Of a stretch of 64,000 nucleotides of DNA, positions 24,807 through 35,810 are shown one piece after another; position 1 is the first letter of the stretch, and every line of letters begins with the position of its first letter. The notes beneath the pieces were generated by a model, which saw only the letters and a list, made by a program, of their open reading frames with translations, searched no databases and was not told the DNA's origin. A program made the translations under genes and the position numbers. The DNA comes from Caenorhabditis elegans. Its lineage: Eukaryota; Nematoda; Chromadorea; Rhabditida; Rhabditidae. The stretch is taken from assembly GCF_000002985.6 (NCBI RefSeq), contig NC_003280.10, positions 5,762,501-5,826,500 of the forward strand, given 5' to 3'.

Positions 24807-26671
24807 CATTTCAAACTTATCACCCAGTTTTGCGAGCTTACAAGCATTGACACTCCCTTAATTCACATTTTATTCAATACGAGTACGATTGTTTAGTTGT
24901 TTTCCCATCTCATCATTTTTAGCTTTTTAATTCAGTTATTTTTATTTAATCGGGTATTTTTCAAATCCTAGTCATCATCAGACCAAAAAACTACCATTTG
25001 ACATTTTTGAAATCCGGTATTTTGTGAAATTGCAACTATCATTCGCTTCAAATCAAAAATAAGTGCCTCTTGAAATTTATAACCCAGTGAAACATTGTTT
25101 TTTTTCTAATTTTTTTTCTAATTGAAATTCGCATTATTTGAAGTAAAATAAACCGCTTTGAAGCTAAACTTGCAATCATTGAGTGTAATGGAAGTTCAAG
25201 TTTCAGCATATGTTGTGTGCTAAACTTCCACGGGAAAGGTTTTAAGTCACATTCGGCAATTAAAAAAATTATTTCAAAAAAATGTATTAGTGGGACTGTT
25301 ATTTTGGTAGAATTGGAGCCTCAGTATCAAACTGAAACAGTTCTGAAAGTTGATTCAGTTCTGAAAGTTGATTCTTGATTCTCTAAAATATTTGCTGTTA
25401 AAGTTTGATTACTCGCGTTTTTCAAAAAAGTCATTTTTCCACCACTCGGTTTTCAAATGGAATACTTCTGAACAGCAATAAAAACTATTCCATTCTCTTT
25501 TCATTACTTTTTATCTTATTGAAGAGGGTGAGTAAGAGCACTTAATTTCACTCATTTAACTACTCTACATAGTCTTTCTTCGTGTTTTGAGTATTGTCCG
25601 CCAGAATGCCACGTCATCAAGTTTTGCACAAACCTACATGTATAAGGTTTGCTTTGGAAGTTGTTGCAAGGTCAGTACAGTTTCAAAAATTGTTTAAAAA
25701 TTATGTGTTTTTTTTTAACTTCAAGTGTTAATTTTATTTACAGGAACAACAAAAAAATCTGAAAAATGTGGTATAGTTCACAGGAAATAATTTGCTCACA
25801 GTTTCCAACTGAAAATCAGATAATATTTGTTAAAAATTTTATTGCTATTAAGGTCCAAAACAAACTTTCATTATATTTCAGAATAGTTTTCCACGAAGAT
25901 TGTCAAATAAATTTGTCTGAAGATGAATTTATCAATTGGTTCCTACATCGTCTGTGGACATTAGAATCATTGTTTGAAATTCTTGCATTCACAATTGTTT
26001 GCTTTTGGAGTGGCAGAGGACTTCTGTTCGTTTCATTTATACTTTCTTATTTTCTTTCCGTATTGACTAAAATTCAGTGATAATGTCTAGAATATTTAGA
26101 TCAATTTAACAAATTAACATAACTTCAAAGTAGGCATTCTATCCGGTCGAGAGTTTCCAAATTATTAAACATTTTGCAAATGTATCTTTCTCAATTTTAT
26201 TTTTTTTCTAATAAAATGCGTTTCAGGGTGTAAAGCTAACGTAGTCATGACCCGCTAAAATGTATACTTTAAAGATAATGACTTACTAATCTGTTGATGT
26301 TTTTACAATTCCAATTCTTGAATATCTAATAAATTGTATCCTGCTCTAGAAAACTCTCATTATTACTTCAAAAACGTACTCGTTGGTCTGAAAATAATTA
26401 AATAAACATGATGTTACACAATAAACAACGAAGGTGTATCTATGGCAACCAATCCATCATCTACAATTCATAACTATTCCCTTCCTATTTTCTAGTTTTT
26501 CACTCTTCCGTATTTTTTTGCCCAAACAGTCGTCTTGGTGAACTCGTAGACATGACGACCACGAAAACCAATCCTTGACAACCTCTTCTATTTTCAACAT
26601 TCATTTTTCACAGCTTTGTCATTTTTCTTAAATTTTAGGATTCTGAGAAATTTCCTTTTTTTTTCATACTG
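24807..26671. other. Intergenic region between transporter and zinc-finger gene
   Basis: Mostly AT-rich. A short tandem duplication of AGTTCTGAAAGTTGATTC lies near 25338-25375. A possible two-exon small gene (25606-26080) is listed separately; otherwise nothing can be supported. Confidence 0.35.
25606..26080 (+). CDS. Possible small membrane protein, two exons
   Basis: ATG at 25606 opens exon 25606-25670, ending GCAAG before GTCAGT. A TATATTTCAG acceptor leads to exon 25882-26080, and the junction (AG plus A) keeps frame, giving 87 residues. The first exon is basic (MPRHQVLHKPTCIRFALEVV). The second has an acidic stretch (NLSEDEF), then two hydrophobic stretches near residues 50-63 and 66-82. 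No family is recognised. The donor is weak and no conserved motif is seen, so this may be chance. Confidence 0.25.
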
Positions 26672-27628
26672 ATGTCAATAAACTATTTTAAATTTGATTG
26701 CGATGATGATCTGTGCAAATATCATGGAATAGCTCATCTACACTGCGGACACAAACGGTACAGTTCCAAAAATTGTTAAAATTTTTAGGATTAAGCTTAT
26801 GCTTAGGCTTCGGCTTAGGCTTAGGTTTGGGCGGTGGAGGGGACAAGCCCTATTTTTAAGAGATTGCCATTAGGAATAGAAAAATAATGCACAAAAATCT
26901 TGTAAAATCCAGGGCGTAGCTCTTCAGAAGACGGTAATCATTTAATAAATAATATTTTATTGCAGGTGTAACTTTGCATCAAATGATGCTCTTTTGATAT
27001 CAAATCATCTTTCCGTGTTCCATTTAAAAAACTCTGAAATTCCTGACGACCGAATATTCTATCATATCGACGTCTCATGTGGATCTGACAGGTGTCAGTT
27101 TAACCGAAACAGTTCTCATTGGCACTGTGCCAAATGTCAAACGGTATGACTATTCTCTTTCAGAATAATTTTTGAAGTCTGGAAAGCTTCTGTGACACTG
27201 ATCAATAATTCATAGTTTACAGGGATTTGAAATTGTTGGTCTCCATTGTTGTCCAATCACTTCCCTTCCCAAACGGCTTGATGTAGTTTTCAGGTTTACA
27301 ACAACTATTTCATTTTTAAAATTTCAGTCCTGTTCTCGTCCGTTCTGCAAGCTCAAAAAGAAAGCACACTTTCATTGCAAAATTTGTGATCAGGTAGTTT
27401 GGAATACAAAGTAATCGACGAAGAACTGTATATGTTCAGGGTTTCTCGAATAACACAAAATTGGCAAATCATACACATCGGACTCAGAAGCTGCAAAAAA
27501 ATATCTGCATAGAAAATGGAAAATTGAAACCGAAAAAAACCACTCCGAGGGATTTTTTCGTGCTTCGAGAACCTATTAGGTTTACGATGGAAGAACATTT
27601 TGGAGGAGGGAGTGTGAAAGAAGAATAG
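26672..27628 (+). CDS. Castor (CASZ1)-type zinc-finger protein
   Basis: Five exons (26672-26757, 26966-27143, 27223-27282, 27328-27393, 27440-27628) join in phase to 192 residues. Three castor-style fingers with the pattern C-x4-C-x9-H-x-H-C or close to it are visible. The first (about residues 10-48) has CDDDLC...HLHC and SNHLSVFH. The second (about 67-100) has CGSDRC...HWHC and CAKC. The third (about 110-145) has CSRPFCKLKKKAHFHC, CDQGF and NHTH. A basic/acidic tail follows. Castor proteins are DNA-binding transcription factors in neural and other lineages, and this one is far shorter than fly or vertebrate castor. In finger 2 the expected terminal His pair is replaced by HCC. The family call rests on the finger pattern alone. 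Confidence 0.72.
26791..26832 (+). repeat. Degenerate telomere-like hexamer array
   Basis: Seven hexamers in exact register resemble TTAGGC, the C. elegans telomere unit. Units 3 and 5 are perfect, unit 6 is TTAGGT, and the others have one change (TTAAGC, TTATGC, TTCGGC, TTGGGC). The array is in intron 1 of the castor-type gene. Confidence 0.7.
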
Positions 27629-28236
27629 GATCTTAATTTTTTTTTTACTTTTTTACATAAAGTTAAAAAATATATTTCAGCCGAAGTATTTGATATTTGT
27701 TGCGAAATTAATAGTTGTTGTTAAAATTGGACATATTTTGGAGGGTTTTTATATAAATTAAGGTTTTTTAGATCATAATTATCTCCTGTATGTGACTCTT
27801 CAGAAAAAATCAAGTTGACCTATTGAGTAGACGTAATACCTCTATAGTCCCATAAAACTATACGACTTGCTGCTCTGTGAGCACTCTTTCTCACATTCAC
27901 CCAGTGTGCCCCCCATTATTGCATTTATTGGTGAGTACACCCTGAACAACAACACAATAACTAACATCGATCTGAGATCAAGCGCAGATAAGATAGAGAC
28001 GCAGATGAAACAAGAGTCAGTTGTCTGTGCTCTGTGTCTTCAGGACGTTCTTTTGACATGCCATTCGATGATTTGGGTTGATGAAAAGTAAGGAAGAACA
28101 TTTCTTCTTTTTTTGCCTGCAATCATCAAACTGAGCTTTCCGTTTTATTTATTACTTTCTCTCTCCACCTTCTTCTCTTTTTTGTTGTGTTTTTTTTTCT
28201 TTTTAAAGTCTCCTAAGTGGCTTTTTTTGCAGTCAA

Positions 28237-31200
28237 ATGCATCTGAGAACCTTGCATTTTCTAATACTTATTGGGATATTCATAGGAGGTGAGTTAAACA
28301 TATTTTGATCATTGCAGCGGAGTTTTTTTAAAACAAGTTTTAAGCAAACAATGTTTCAAAGTTATTTTTTAAGATTTTTCAAAATTTTAATAGTAAGTCA
28401 AGTGTTGGCAAATTTCCAACTTCATAACCTATTGGGGAATTTTGAGAAATTGAGCGAATACTCGCAGATTTGAATCCATGTAGTGTTTGAATAAAATAAT
28501 CAAAACAGTATATTTTTGGTCGACTTCAAAAAAAAATTAGTTATTTTAAAGACGTATAAGATATTAAATACTTGCCGCTGGTGCTACTCCAATTTTCACA
28601 TTCTGAAAGTTCACTTGCACTTTGCAACAGGCAAGCGTGTAGGTTCAAGATAGTCGTAAGTTGCCTTGAAGGCTTTATTTAATTGCACCAAACACTAAAT
28701 TTTCAGCACAAGAAGTTGATCAACTTTTAATTATTTTTAATTTACAGGTCAGACATTGGGATGTATGAAAAAAGTTTGTGGAAACAATGCAAAAAACGAT
28801 TTTCGTCGCTGCCCGGACACTGATGGATCCTGCGGTAATTATCATACAGAGAGGTGAGAAACTTTTTTATACTAATTTTTTTGTAAAGAAACTTTGTATA
28901 TAAGTGAAAACATAAGAAGTTATTTTTCAATAGTAATGAATTCAGACATAGAAAATAGCGTGATCAATTTCTTTTGTACATCTTTCACGACTCCTTACAA
29001 GCTGAGATTCACTTGAAATAACAATACATCGAAGAAATGTTGCAAGTAAAAATAAAATAATACCTAAAACTGTAAGGGCTCCTAATTTAATAGTTATAGT
29101 TGCTCCGTTTACGAGATCATTGTAAAAACCAGCAAAAAATAAATGAAATAGAGGAGATAACAAACTGAAAACTAACGTTTGAGTAAATAATTTCAAATTT
29201 AAACATCGAATTGAATAAATTTCAAGAAAAAGGGCTAACACTGCTAAGAATGGCCATTTGTCGTCAGGAACATTGGCTAGAAAATCAGAATTTTGAAATA
29301 AAGTATAGTGAATGAAAAGTTGAAATATTGAAATTAATACAGAATGTTGAAAAAGATAAATTAACAATCGATCGATAACTGCACATCTTTGAAGCAGTGG
29401 TGTATCTGGAAATTTAATTTTTCTTTCATTTTTCCTTGATTTTTGAAAATTGGTGTAGCAGTTTTCAAATGAGATTTAAAACTGAAATTGCAATACAAAA
29501 TATTTTTGAGAGCATTTTTGAATATTATAAATTGAATACCAGTACTCCAACACTAAATGACCGCTATAATACATATTTACTTCTCATATAAAAAATAATA
29601 GATTTCTAGAAGATCCAGAGTAACTTTAAATGAAAAAGGAGATTCTAAAAATTTAAATTTACTGAAAAACTTAATTTCCGTATTTTTCCAATTAATTTTC
29701 TACTTCCAGTTGTGATTTTAAAAAGTTTTGAGAAACAAAAATCTTGAAAATAGATCAACTTATTCTAACCAGTTTATCATTGTTATGAATTTTAAAAAAA
29801 CCAGATACCCAATCCAGACAAGATGCAAAACTAATATTGTACTTCACTCAAATTTTGTTTTATTTTAAAAACTCAATGCTGGAATTTTATGAATTTCAAG
29901 AATTCAATTTTGTTATAACCGAAACAAACCTTGAAACGCTTTATCGAAATTTCCATACAAAATATAGATCAACAATCGAAATTCAGAAATTTCCAACTTG
30001 GAAACAGTAGCAGTCGGTCGTTTCATTCTTTTGAAGAAAAACACGAAAAGTGAGCTCACAGATCTTTTGAGCCGCGGAAAAGAGAAAATGAGAAGAAACA
30101 GAGATAAAGTGATGATATCACACACATTCTAACTCACTTTTCAAAAAAAAACAACGGATGATATGACACATGGCTTTTGAAACGAGACAACACTGGTTTT
30201 AATATTAAAATGTCTAGTTTTGAAATTATACAATTTTTTATTTATTTCTAGAGTTTTGCTAAATGTATGTTATAATAGTGACAACTTATTTTTTCAGAAC
30301 ATCAGGAGAAATAATCGATGGAGTGGATGTTCGATGTCATCTCGGAGAGCCAATTTATGCTCCAATTGAAGGAGAAATGTACTTTTGGAGACCATATGGA
30401 GGTAAACGTGAGAAATCATGCGCCGACCAAGGAGTGAGAATTGAGGGAACCGGGCAGTGGCAGGGTACGTTTTGGAACTTCAAATATAAAACTATTGATT
30501 TTTTTAAATTTAAGGCTACGCAGTGCACATATCTTCTGTTAAATTGTCCTTTTTCGGAGGGCATGTTGAAGCTGGAGATGAGATTGGAGAAGCTTTGAAT
30601 CGATATTGTTTCAATGACAGAGGACAAAATGATGTCGAGCCTCATGTTGAGATTCGGTTGTACAAAGAAGGAAGACTTATCGATCCGACTCATCATCTTC
30701 AAAATTGTAATTTTTGTCAAGATCAGGTTATTTAGAATTACTAACATATTTTCAGGCATGTGTACTGGTCAGATCTGTGAATCAAACACTAGAAATGTGC
30801 TCCTTGGTGACCCTTTTAAAACTGACAAGTAAGCACTTGTTTTAGATTTTAATATATTATGGAAGAATTGCATGGGCTAAATTTTTCCCGCTGCCAAAAC
30901 CAATTTTTTTTTTCAAATTCTCTCTCAATTTTTGCCAAATTTTTTACCAACTTGTGTAGCAAATTTATGTTTTCAAGCCAAATAAACCAGTGACAAAGTA
31001 CCAGAAAATAACAATACATATACGTACTATATACTCTAATAATTGGGTACCGCAAAACAACTTGCAATACTAATAGGGGCGTTTTTAACAGAAACAGCTA
31101 TGCATTGAACAATTAATTTCAGACGTTACAACGGAGTTCGTGGTTGGGATGTTGAATGTCAAATGATTGATGATGATGATGAAGATTCACCACGTGCACC

Positions 31201-31775
31201 AATGATCTATTCACCAATTGCTGGAGAAATCGTTGGAAGAATTCGTCTTTTCACTGACTCAAATGGAGCTTACACCGGATGTGATAATGATGGAATTTTC
31301 ATTGTTGGAATTGATGATTGGCTCGGATTTGAGGCAAGGCTGTACAATGTGAAGGCTCGAGCAGACATCGGATTTGGAAGAAAACGAATTATTCAAGGAG
31401 AGCCGATTGCAACTCGGCTGGCATGTGAAAATAGTCCGGACAGTGTGTTTGTAGAGGTAACAGTTTTTTTTAAAGATCAGAATATGCGATTGCACTTTTT
31501 TCTGATCTTCAAGAAAATTTTAAAAATCAGGTTCTAATTTCTATTTGTCAAAGGTTTTTTGCTTTTGATGGCAAATGATAAGTAAGCTAAAAGCTCATGT
31601 CTCTTGAAACCAGTGAAGTTTTTTGTCTTCAAGGAGTATATCCTTCAGAAATATTCACATGGAGTTTCCGTTTTCATCTTTAATTTTTCAGATTCGCTTC
31701 GAAGGCCGAGTAGTCAATATTACTGATATCATAACCGCTGCCAACTGTAAAACTCCGAACTTTCCAGTATTCTAA
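28237..31775 (+). CDS. lect-2: LECT2-like secreted protein (chondromodulin II family)
   Basis: Exons 28237-28288, 28748-28853, 30298-30464, 30515-30706, 30756-30828, 31123-31456 and 31692-31775 join in phase to 335 codons. Residues 1 to about 20 form a signal peptide (MHLRTLHFLILIGIFIGGQT). LECT2 features follow: VCGNNAKNDFRRCPD, GSCGNY, GVDVRC, APIEGEM, GVRIEG, then PHVEIRLY. This is an M23-peptidase-like fold that in vertebrates binds zinc without being a protease. A second, diverged copy occupies about residues 175-335 (GVRGWDVEC, YSPIAGEIVG, DGIFIVG). In C. elegans LECT-2 is a secreted cue for dendrite patterning; the symbol is recalled. Start chosen: ATG five bases after a TTTTTTTGCAG trans-splice-like acceptor. 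Intron 2 hosts a gene on the other strand. Confidence 0.88.
28942..30026 (-). CDS. Multi-pass membrane protein nested in lect-2 intron 2
   Basis: Minus-strand exons 30026-29930 and 29405-28942 join in phase (CAAG then ATACACC) to 186 residues, separated by a 524-base intron ending TTTCCAG. The N-terminus is basic, followed by FRLLIYILYGNFDKAF and DTPLLQR. Four hydrophobic segments come next, at about residues 45-65, 80-98, 103-122 and 132-155, and a basic tail (RSRERC). The frame stays open upstream to an ATG at 30125, so the start is uncertain. I do not recognise the family with confidence; the layout recalls small four-span transmembrane (TMEM) proteins such as TMEM138, which is a guess. 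The gene lies entirely inside an intron of lect-2, transcribed against it. Confidence 0.6.
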
Positions 31776-32054
31776 ACAGTTCCTTACTAATCTCTGAAAA
31801 TGTCTCACAATTGCTTTCTGAATTCTCTTGTTCTGTTATTTCTTTGATCGTCATTACTTGCAATTAGTTTAAATAAATTTGTTAAAAATTTTAAAACAAA
31901 AATTCTTTACGTAAAACTTGAAAAACAATTTTAAAAATATAAATTGTCCCTACTCATCCACGTTGAATGACCCTTGGATGAAAATCAATCGATTGTCTTT
32001 GATTTTATTCATCAAAGTTGTTGCTGTCAAAAGTGCAATAATCATTGTGTGGAC

Positions 32055-33632
32055 ATGCTCACTCGTCTTTCATCTGGAACCACCTGGAATCGGATTGCCG
32101 TTCAAAGCCGACAAATGTCATTTGGTTAGTTTAAAGAAATGTTTACCCAAATGCAGTTGTAAAGATTTTTACTTGCTTTGTCAATGTTTTTGAGTATGTT
32201 ATATGCCAGTTGACAATTGACTGACTTTGACTTGACTTGAAGGAATATTTTCATAGTCTAAGCTAAATAATACGACGTTCCAAAAATGTATCAAATAAAT
32301 AAATCAATTGTTTAATTTCAGAACTGTCCGACACTCAAAAGGAAATTCAGTCCCATGCTATAAAATTTTCGAAGGACGTTCTTGTGCCAAATGCTGCAAA
32401 ATTCGATAAAAGTGGAGAGTTTCCATGGGAAATCGTGAAACAGGCTCACTCGCTGGGATTCATGAACACAATTATTCCGGAGAAGTACGGTGGACCAGGA
32501 TTATCCAATTTGGATACCGCCCTGATTGTGGAGGCCCTATCATATGGATGTTCTGGACTTCAAATTGCTATCTTTGGACCATCGCTGGCAGCTGCTCCGA
32601 TCTGTTTGTCTGGAACAGAAGAACAAAAGAAAAAGTATTTGGGAATGTTGGCTGCTGAACCTATCATTGCTTCGTATTGTGTTACGGAGCCTGGAGCTGG
32701 ATCTGATGTGAATGGAGTCAAGACGAAGGCTGTGAAACAAGGAGATGAATATATCATCAATGGATCGAAGGCGTGGATTACTGGTGGAGGACATGCTAAA
32801 TGGTTCTTCGTTCTTGCAAGAACTGATGACAATCCAAAAACTCCAGCTGGAAAAGCCTTCACGGCATTCATTGTTGATGGGGATACTCCTGGAATCACGA
32901 GAGGAAAGAAGGAAAATAACATGGGACAGAGATGCTCTGATACAAGATCAATCACTTTTGAAGATGTACGTGTTCCAAAGGAGAACATTCTTGGAGCTCC
33001 AGGAGCTGGATTCAAAGTGGCAATGGGTGCATTTGATTTGACACGTCCTCAAGTTGCTGCCAGTGCAGTTGGTCTGGCATGGAGATGTCTTGATGAATCA
33101 ACAAAATATGCAATGGAAAGACATGCATTTGGAACCCCAATTGCCAATGTGAGAAACATATCAGCTTTTCAATAATTATTGTAGAATTTCAGCATCAAGG
33201 AGTTCAATTCATGATTGCGGATATGGCCATCAACCTTGAATTGTCTCGTTTGTTCACATATCGTGCCGCAGCTGAAGTTGACTCTTATGGTGTCTCTTCT
33301 TACAATGCATCAATTGCCAAATGCTTTGCTGCCGATACTGCAAATGTAGCAGCTACCAATGCTTGTCAGGTATGACTCCAAGTGTAAAGAAACTTGCTTA
33401 CACATGTTCAAGAACTCTTTTCTTGAAATATAAGCAGAAATTGTTTCCATCAAACAAGTCTTTTCAGATCTTCGGAGGTGCTGGATTCAACTGCGAATAT
33501 CCTGTGGAAAAACTGATGCGTGATGCAAAGATCTATCAAATCTACGAGGGAACATCTCAAATTCAACGTATGGTCATTGGTCGCACACTGTTCCAGAACT
33601 TTGCAAAGAATGGAACCAGCAAAATGACATAA
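32055..33632 (+). CDS. acdh-8: Medium-chain-type acyl-CoA dehydrogenase, mitochondrial
   Basis: Exons 32055-32124, 32322-33148, 33193-33369 and 33468-33632 join to about 412 residues. The short first exon encodes a mitochondrial targeting peptide: 23 residues with Arg at 4, 13 and 19, rich in Ser/Thr, no acids. The mature part shows the flavoprotein signatures [12 protein letters not shown] and [13 protein letters not shown] (FAD contact), [13 protein letters not shown], and the C-terminal [20 protein letters not shown]. The catalytic Glu is in [15 protein letters not shown]. The reaction is FAD-dependent alpha,beta-dehydrogenation of acyl-CoA in matrix beta-oxidation, passing electrons to ETF. 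Similarity is highest to the ACADM subgroup. The symbol is recalled from position next to this MSP cluster. Confidence 0.92.
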
Positions 33633-34564
33633 TTATTTCTTTCGTACTTTCTACCGTGTTCTCACTAATAAATGTATTTGTGACCGTTCATTTTATTGTA
33701 GTATGTGCCCGTGTGGCTTCCCAGGTTCCGCGGATTTATATAGAACCAAGCTTCTTCACAGGAAAGCGGAAAAATATTGAAAATTATTCAGAACGTTAAG
33801 AGTTGAAAACTAGCGAGTATTTAATAGTTGCTTGAACAGCATCTTCAGATAGTTGAATCAAGCTTTGCATTGTAAAATCATTTTGCAAATAAAATTATTG
33901 AAAGAAATTTCAGATTCAGGAAAAATAGATTTCAAAATATGTTCTTATTTCAAAACTTTTCAAGTTAAAAAAAAAGACGAATCATTTGTTCAGTTAATTG
34001 ATGTTATATTTTAAAAATTAACAATACAATAGTTAACAATATATTTAGATGGATTCTTCAACTGGACATAAACTCATCTTTACTCTTCCGACGCGATTCA
34101 TAAATACGGAATAATTCTGATTCCAACTCAAATTGAAGAAAGTCGAGGATTCAAAGTGCAAAGTTTTTATGTGCAACCAAAACAATGAAAAGAATATTCG
34201 GGCTCATTTCTAATTGTCATACAAACTCAAAAAAAGAACTTGCACTTCAGGAACTCGGAAATTAAGCTCTCTTCAATTATATTAATTTTCAAAAACTGAA
34301 TACAATTTTTTAAAAGCCATTTTATTGTGGAAAGTGTAGTGCTCTATAGGTTGGATTCGATTTGGAGGATTGTATATATTTCTATGATCCCAGCAGTATC
34401 ACAACCAACTCCTGAAGAACGGATCGACTAAGCTAAGTAAGTAACAAGTAGAAACTTTTCCACTCATGGTTTCATATTGGGAAATTGGGCCATTCGACAG
34501 ACCATGTATTTTTAATTATAACAATTAACAAACGATGAGGTAGAAAAATATTTATTTAGAAGTT
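33633..34564. other. Intergenic region between acdh-8 and the first MSP gene
   Basis: Contains an AATAAATG polyadenylation signal for acdh-8 near 33668 and otherwise AT-rich DNA. No further gene or repeat could be supported. Confidence 0.4.
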
Positions 34565-34948
34565 CTAAGGGTTATATTCGATTGGCAGGTTCTTACGACG
34601 GACCATACCATCTCCCTGGAACCACTCGCGGCGGAACTGCTTGGCAGCTCCATCCGGGGTGTTGGTCCATTCGACGGTGATACGGTCGTTGTTGGTGTCT
34701 TCCTGTCCAAATGCGAATGCATCACAGGAAACTGCCAGAAGTACAGCTTCCTTTGGGTCCAGCACTCCACATGGTGGATCAACTCCAAGTCTCTTCATGT
34801 TGGTGGTCTTGATACCGTACCCAATACGGCGAGCAGAAGAGTTGATCACTTTAATGCGATACGTGTGCTTGTCGTCGTACGGAGCATTGAAGACGATCTT
34901 TGTACCCGGTTGGGTCTGGATGTCTCCTGGTGGAACGGATTGGGCCAT
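34565..34948 (-). CDS. Major sperm protein (MSP)
   Basis: Single uninterrupted exon of 127 codons, the exact family length, starting [15 protein letters not shown] and ending [13 protein letters not shown] is the small immunoglobulin-like cytoskeletal protein whose filaments drive amoeboid sperm crawling; released MSP also signals oocyte maturation. Start chosen: the family N-terminus MAQSVPPGD, although the frame is open 11 codons further upstream. It differs from the other two intact MSP copies here by Arg instead of His at residue 31. A TATATAAG box lies about 60 bases upstream (35006-35013). It forms a divergent pair with the copy at 35427. One of the two is probably msp-142 and the other msp-63 (recalled); I cannot tell which. 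Confidence 0.95.
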   Translation of the reverse strand: MAQSVPPGDIQTQPGTKIVFNAPYDDKHTYRIKVINSSARRIGYGIKTTNMKRLGVDPPCGVLDPKEAVLLAVSCDAFAFGQEDTNNDRITVEWTNTPDGAAKQFRREWFQGDGMVRRKNLPIEYNP

Positions 34949-35426
34949 GGCGACTTCTTGTAGGAGTTTTTGGAAACTCAATGAAGAATTTATGAATTCT
35001 TTGAGCTTATATAGGGAGGAATTTTATAAGTCACGTAGATCTTTAACCTAAGTTGTAACGCAAATTTGTAATTTTGAATAAGAAAAAAAAATCATAAACA
35101 TAACATATTTTTTAAAGTTTCAACTATTAAAATAACCAAAAATACAATGAAGTATAACTTGCAACACTTGTAGAGATTCCTAAAAGGTAACTTGGCCTTC
35201 TGTAGAGCACAAGTTCAAGTTTTTTTAAAAGTTTTCCTAGCGCCCTCTTAATAGTTGAAACTTTGTAAAATATGTTATGTCTTTGATTTTTTCTTATTCA
35301 AAATTACGCATTTTTGCGTGAAAAAAGGTTAAAAACCCACGTGGCTAATAAAATTCCTCCCTATATAAGCTCGAAGAATTCATAAAATCTTCATTGAGTT
35401 TTTAAAAACTCCTACAAGAAGTCGCC
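34949..35426. promoter_or_regulatory. Divergent MSP promoter pair inside an inverted duplication
   Basis: The 478 bases between the two start codons are two upstream regions in mirror image. Each has, from its ATG outward, CTCAATGAAG-type leader sequence, a TATATAAG box (35006-35013 on minus, 35362-35369 on plus), a CACGT motif about 25 bases further, and an AATTTGTAATTTTGAATAAG-like block. The mirror continues to within about 130 bases of the centre. The homology includes the coding regions, so the whole pair is an inverted gene duplication. Confidence 0.75.
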
Positions 35427-35810
35427 ATGGCCCAATCCGTCCCACCAGGAGACATCCAGACCCAGCCGGGTACAAAGATTGTCTTCAATGCTCCGTACGA
35501 CGACAAGCACACGTATCACATCAAAGTGATCAATTCGTCGGCACGCCGTATTGGATACGGTATCAAGACCACCAACATGAAGAGACTTGGAGTTGATCCA
35601 CCATGTGGAGTTCTCGACCCAAAGGAAGCAGTGCTTCTGGCAGTTTCCTGCGATGCATTTGCTTTTGGACAAGAAGACACCAACAACGACCGTATCACCG
35701 TCGAATGGACCAACACCCCGGATGGAGCTGCCAAGCAGTTCCGCCGCGAGTGGTTCCAGGGAGATGGTATGGTCCGTCGCAAGAATCTGCCGATCGAATA
35801 TAACCCATGA
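35427..35810 (+). CDS. Major sperm protein (MSP)
   Basis: Single exon of 127 codons, beginning MAQSVPPGD in the context GCCATGGCC and ending IEYNP. The protein is identical to the copy at 47447-47830 and differs from its divergent partner at 34565-34948 only at residue 31 (His here). The role is sperm motility filament and hormone. A TATATAAG box sits about 60 bases upstream and an AATAAATAT polyadenylation signal follows the stop by about 10 bases. Confidence 0.95.
   Translation: MAQSVPPGDIQTQPGTKIVFNAPYDDKHTYHIKVINSSARRIGYGIKTTNMKRLGVDPPCGVLDPKEAVLLAVSCDAFAFGQEDTNNDRITVEWTNTPDGAAKQFRREWFQGDGMVRRKNLPIEYNP

Noticed and set aside
27867-28091. 74-codon plus-strand frame before lect-2
   Set aside because: No signal or domain; lies in the likely lect-2 promoter and does not splice in phase to its first exon.
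31918-32193. 91-codon plus-strand frame over the start of acdh-8
   Set aside because: A different frame, from ATG 32055, gives a typical mitochondrial presequence that splices in phase to the dehydrogenase.
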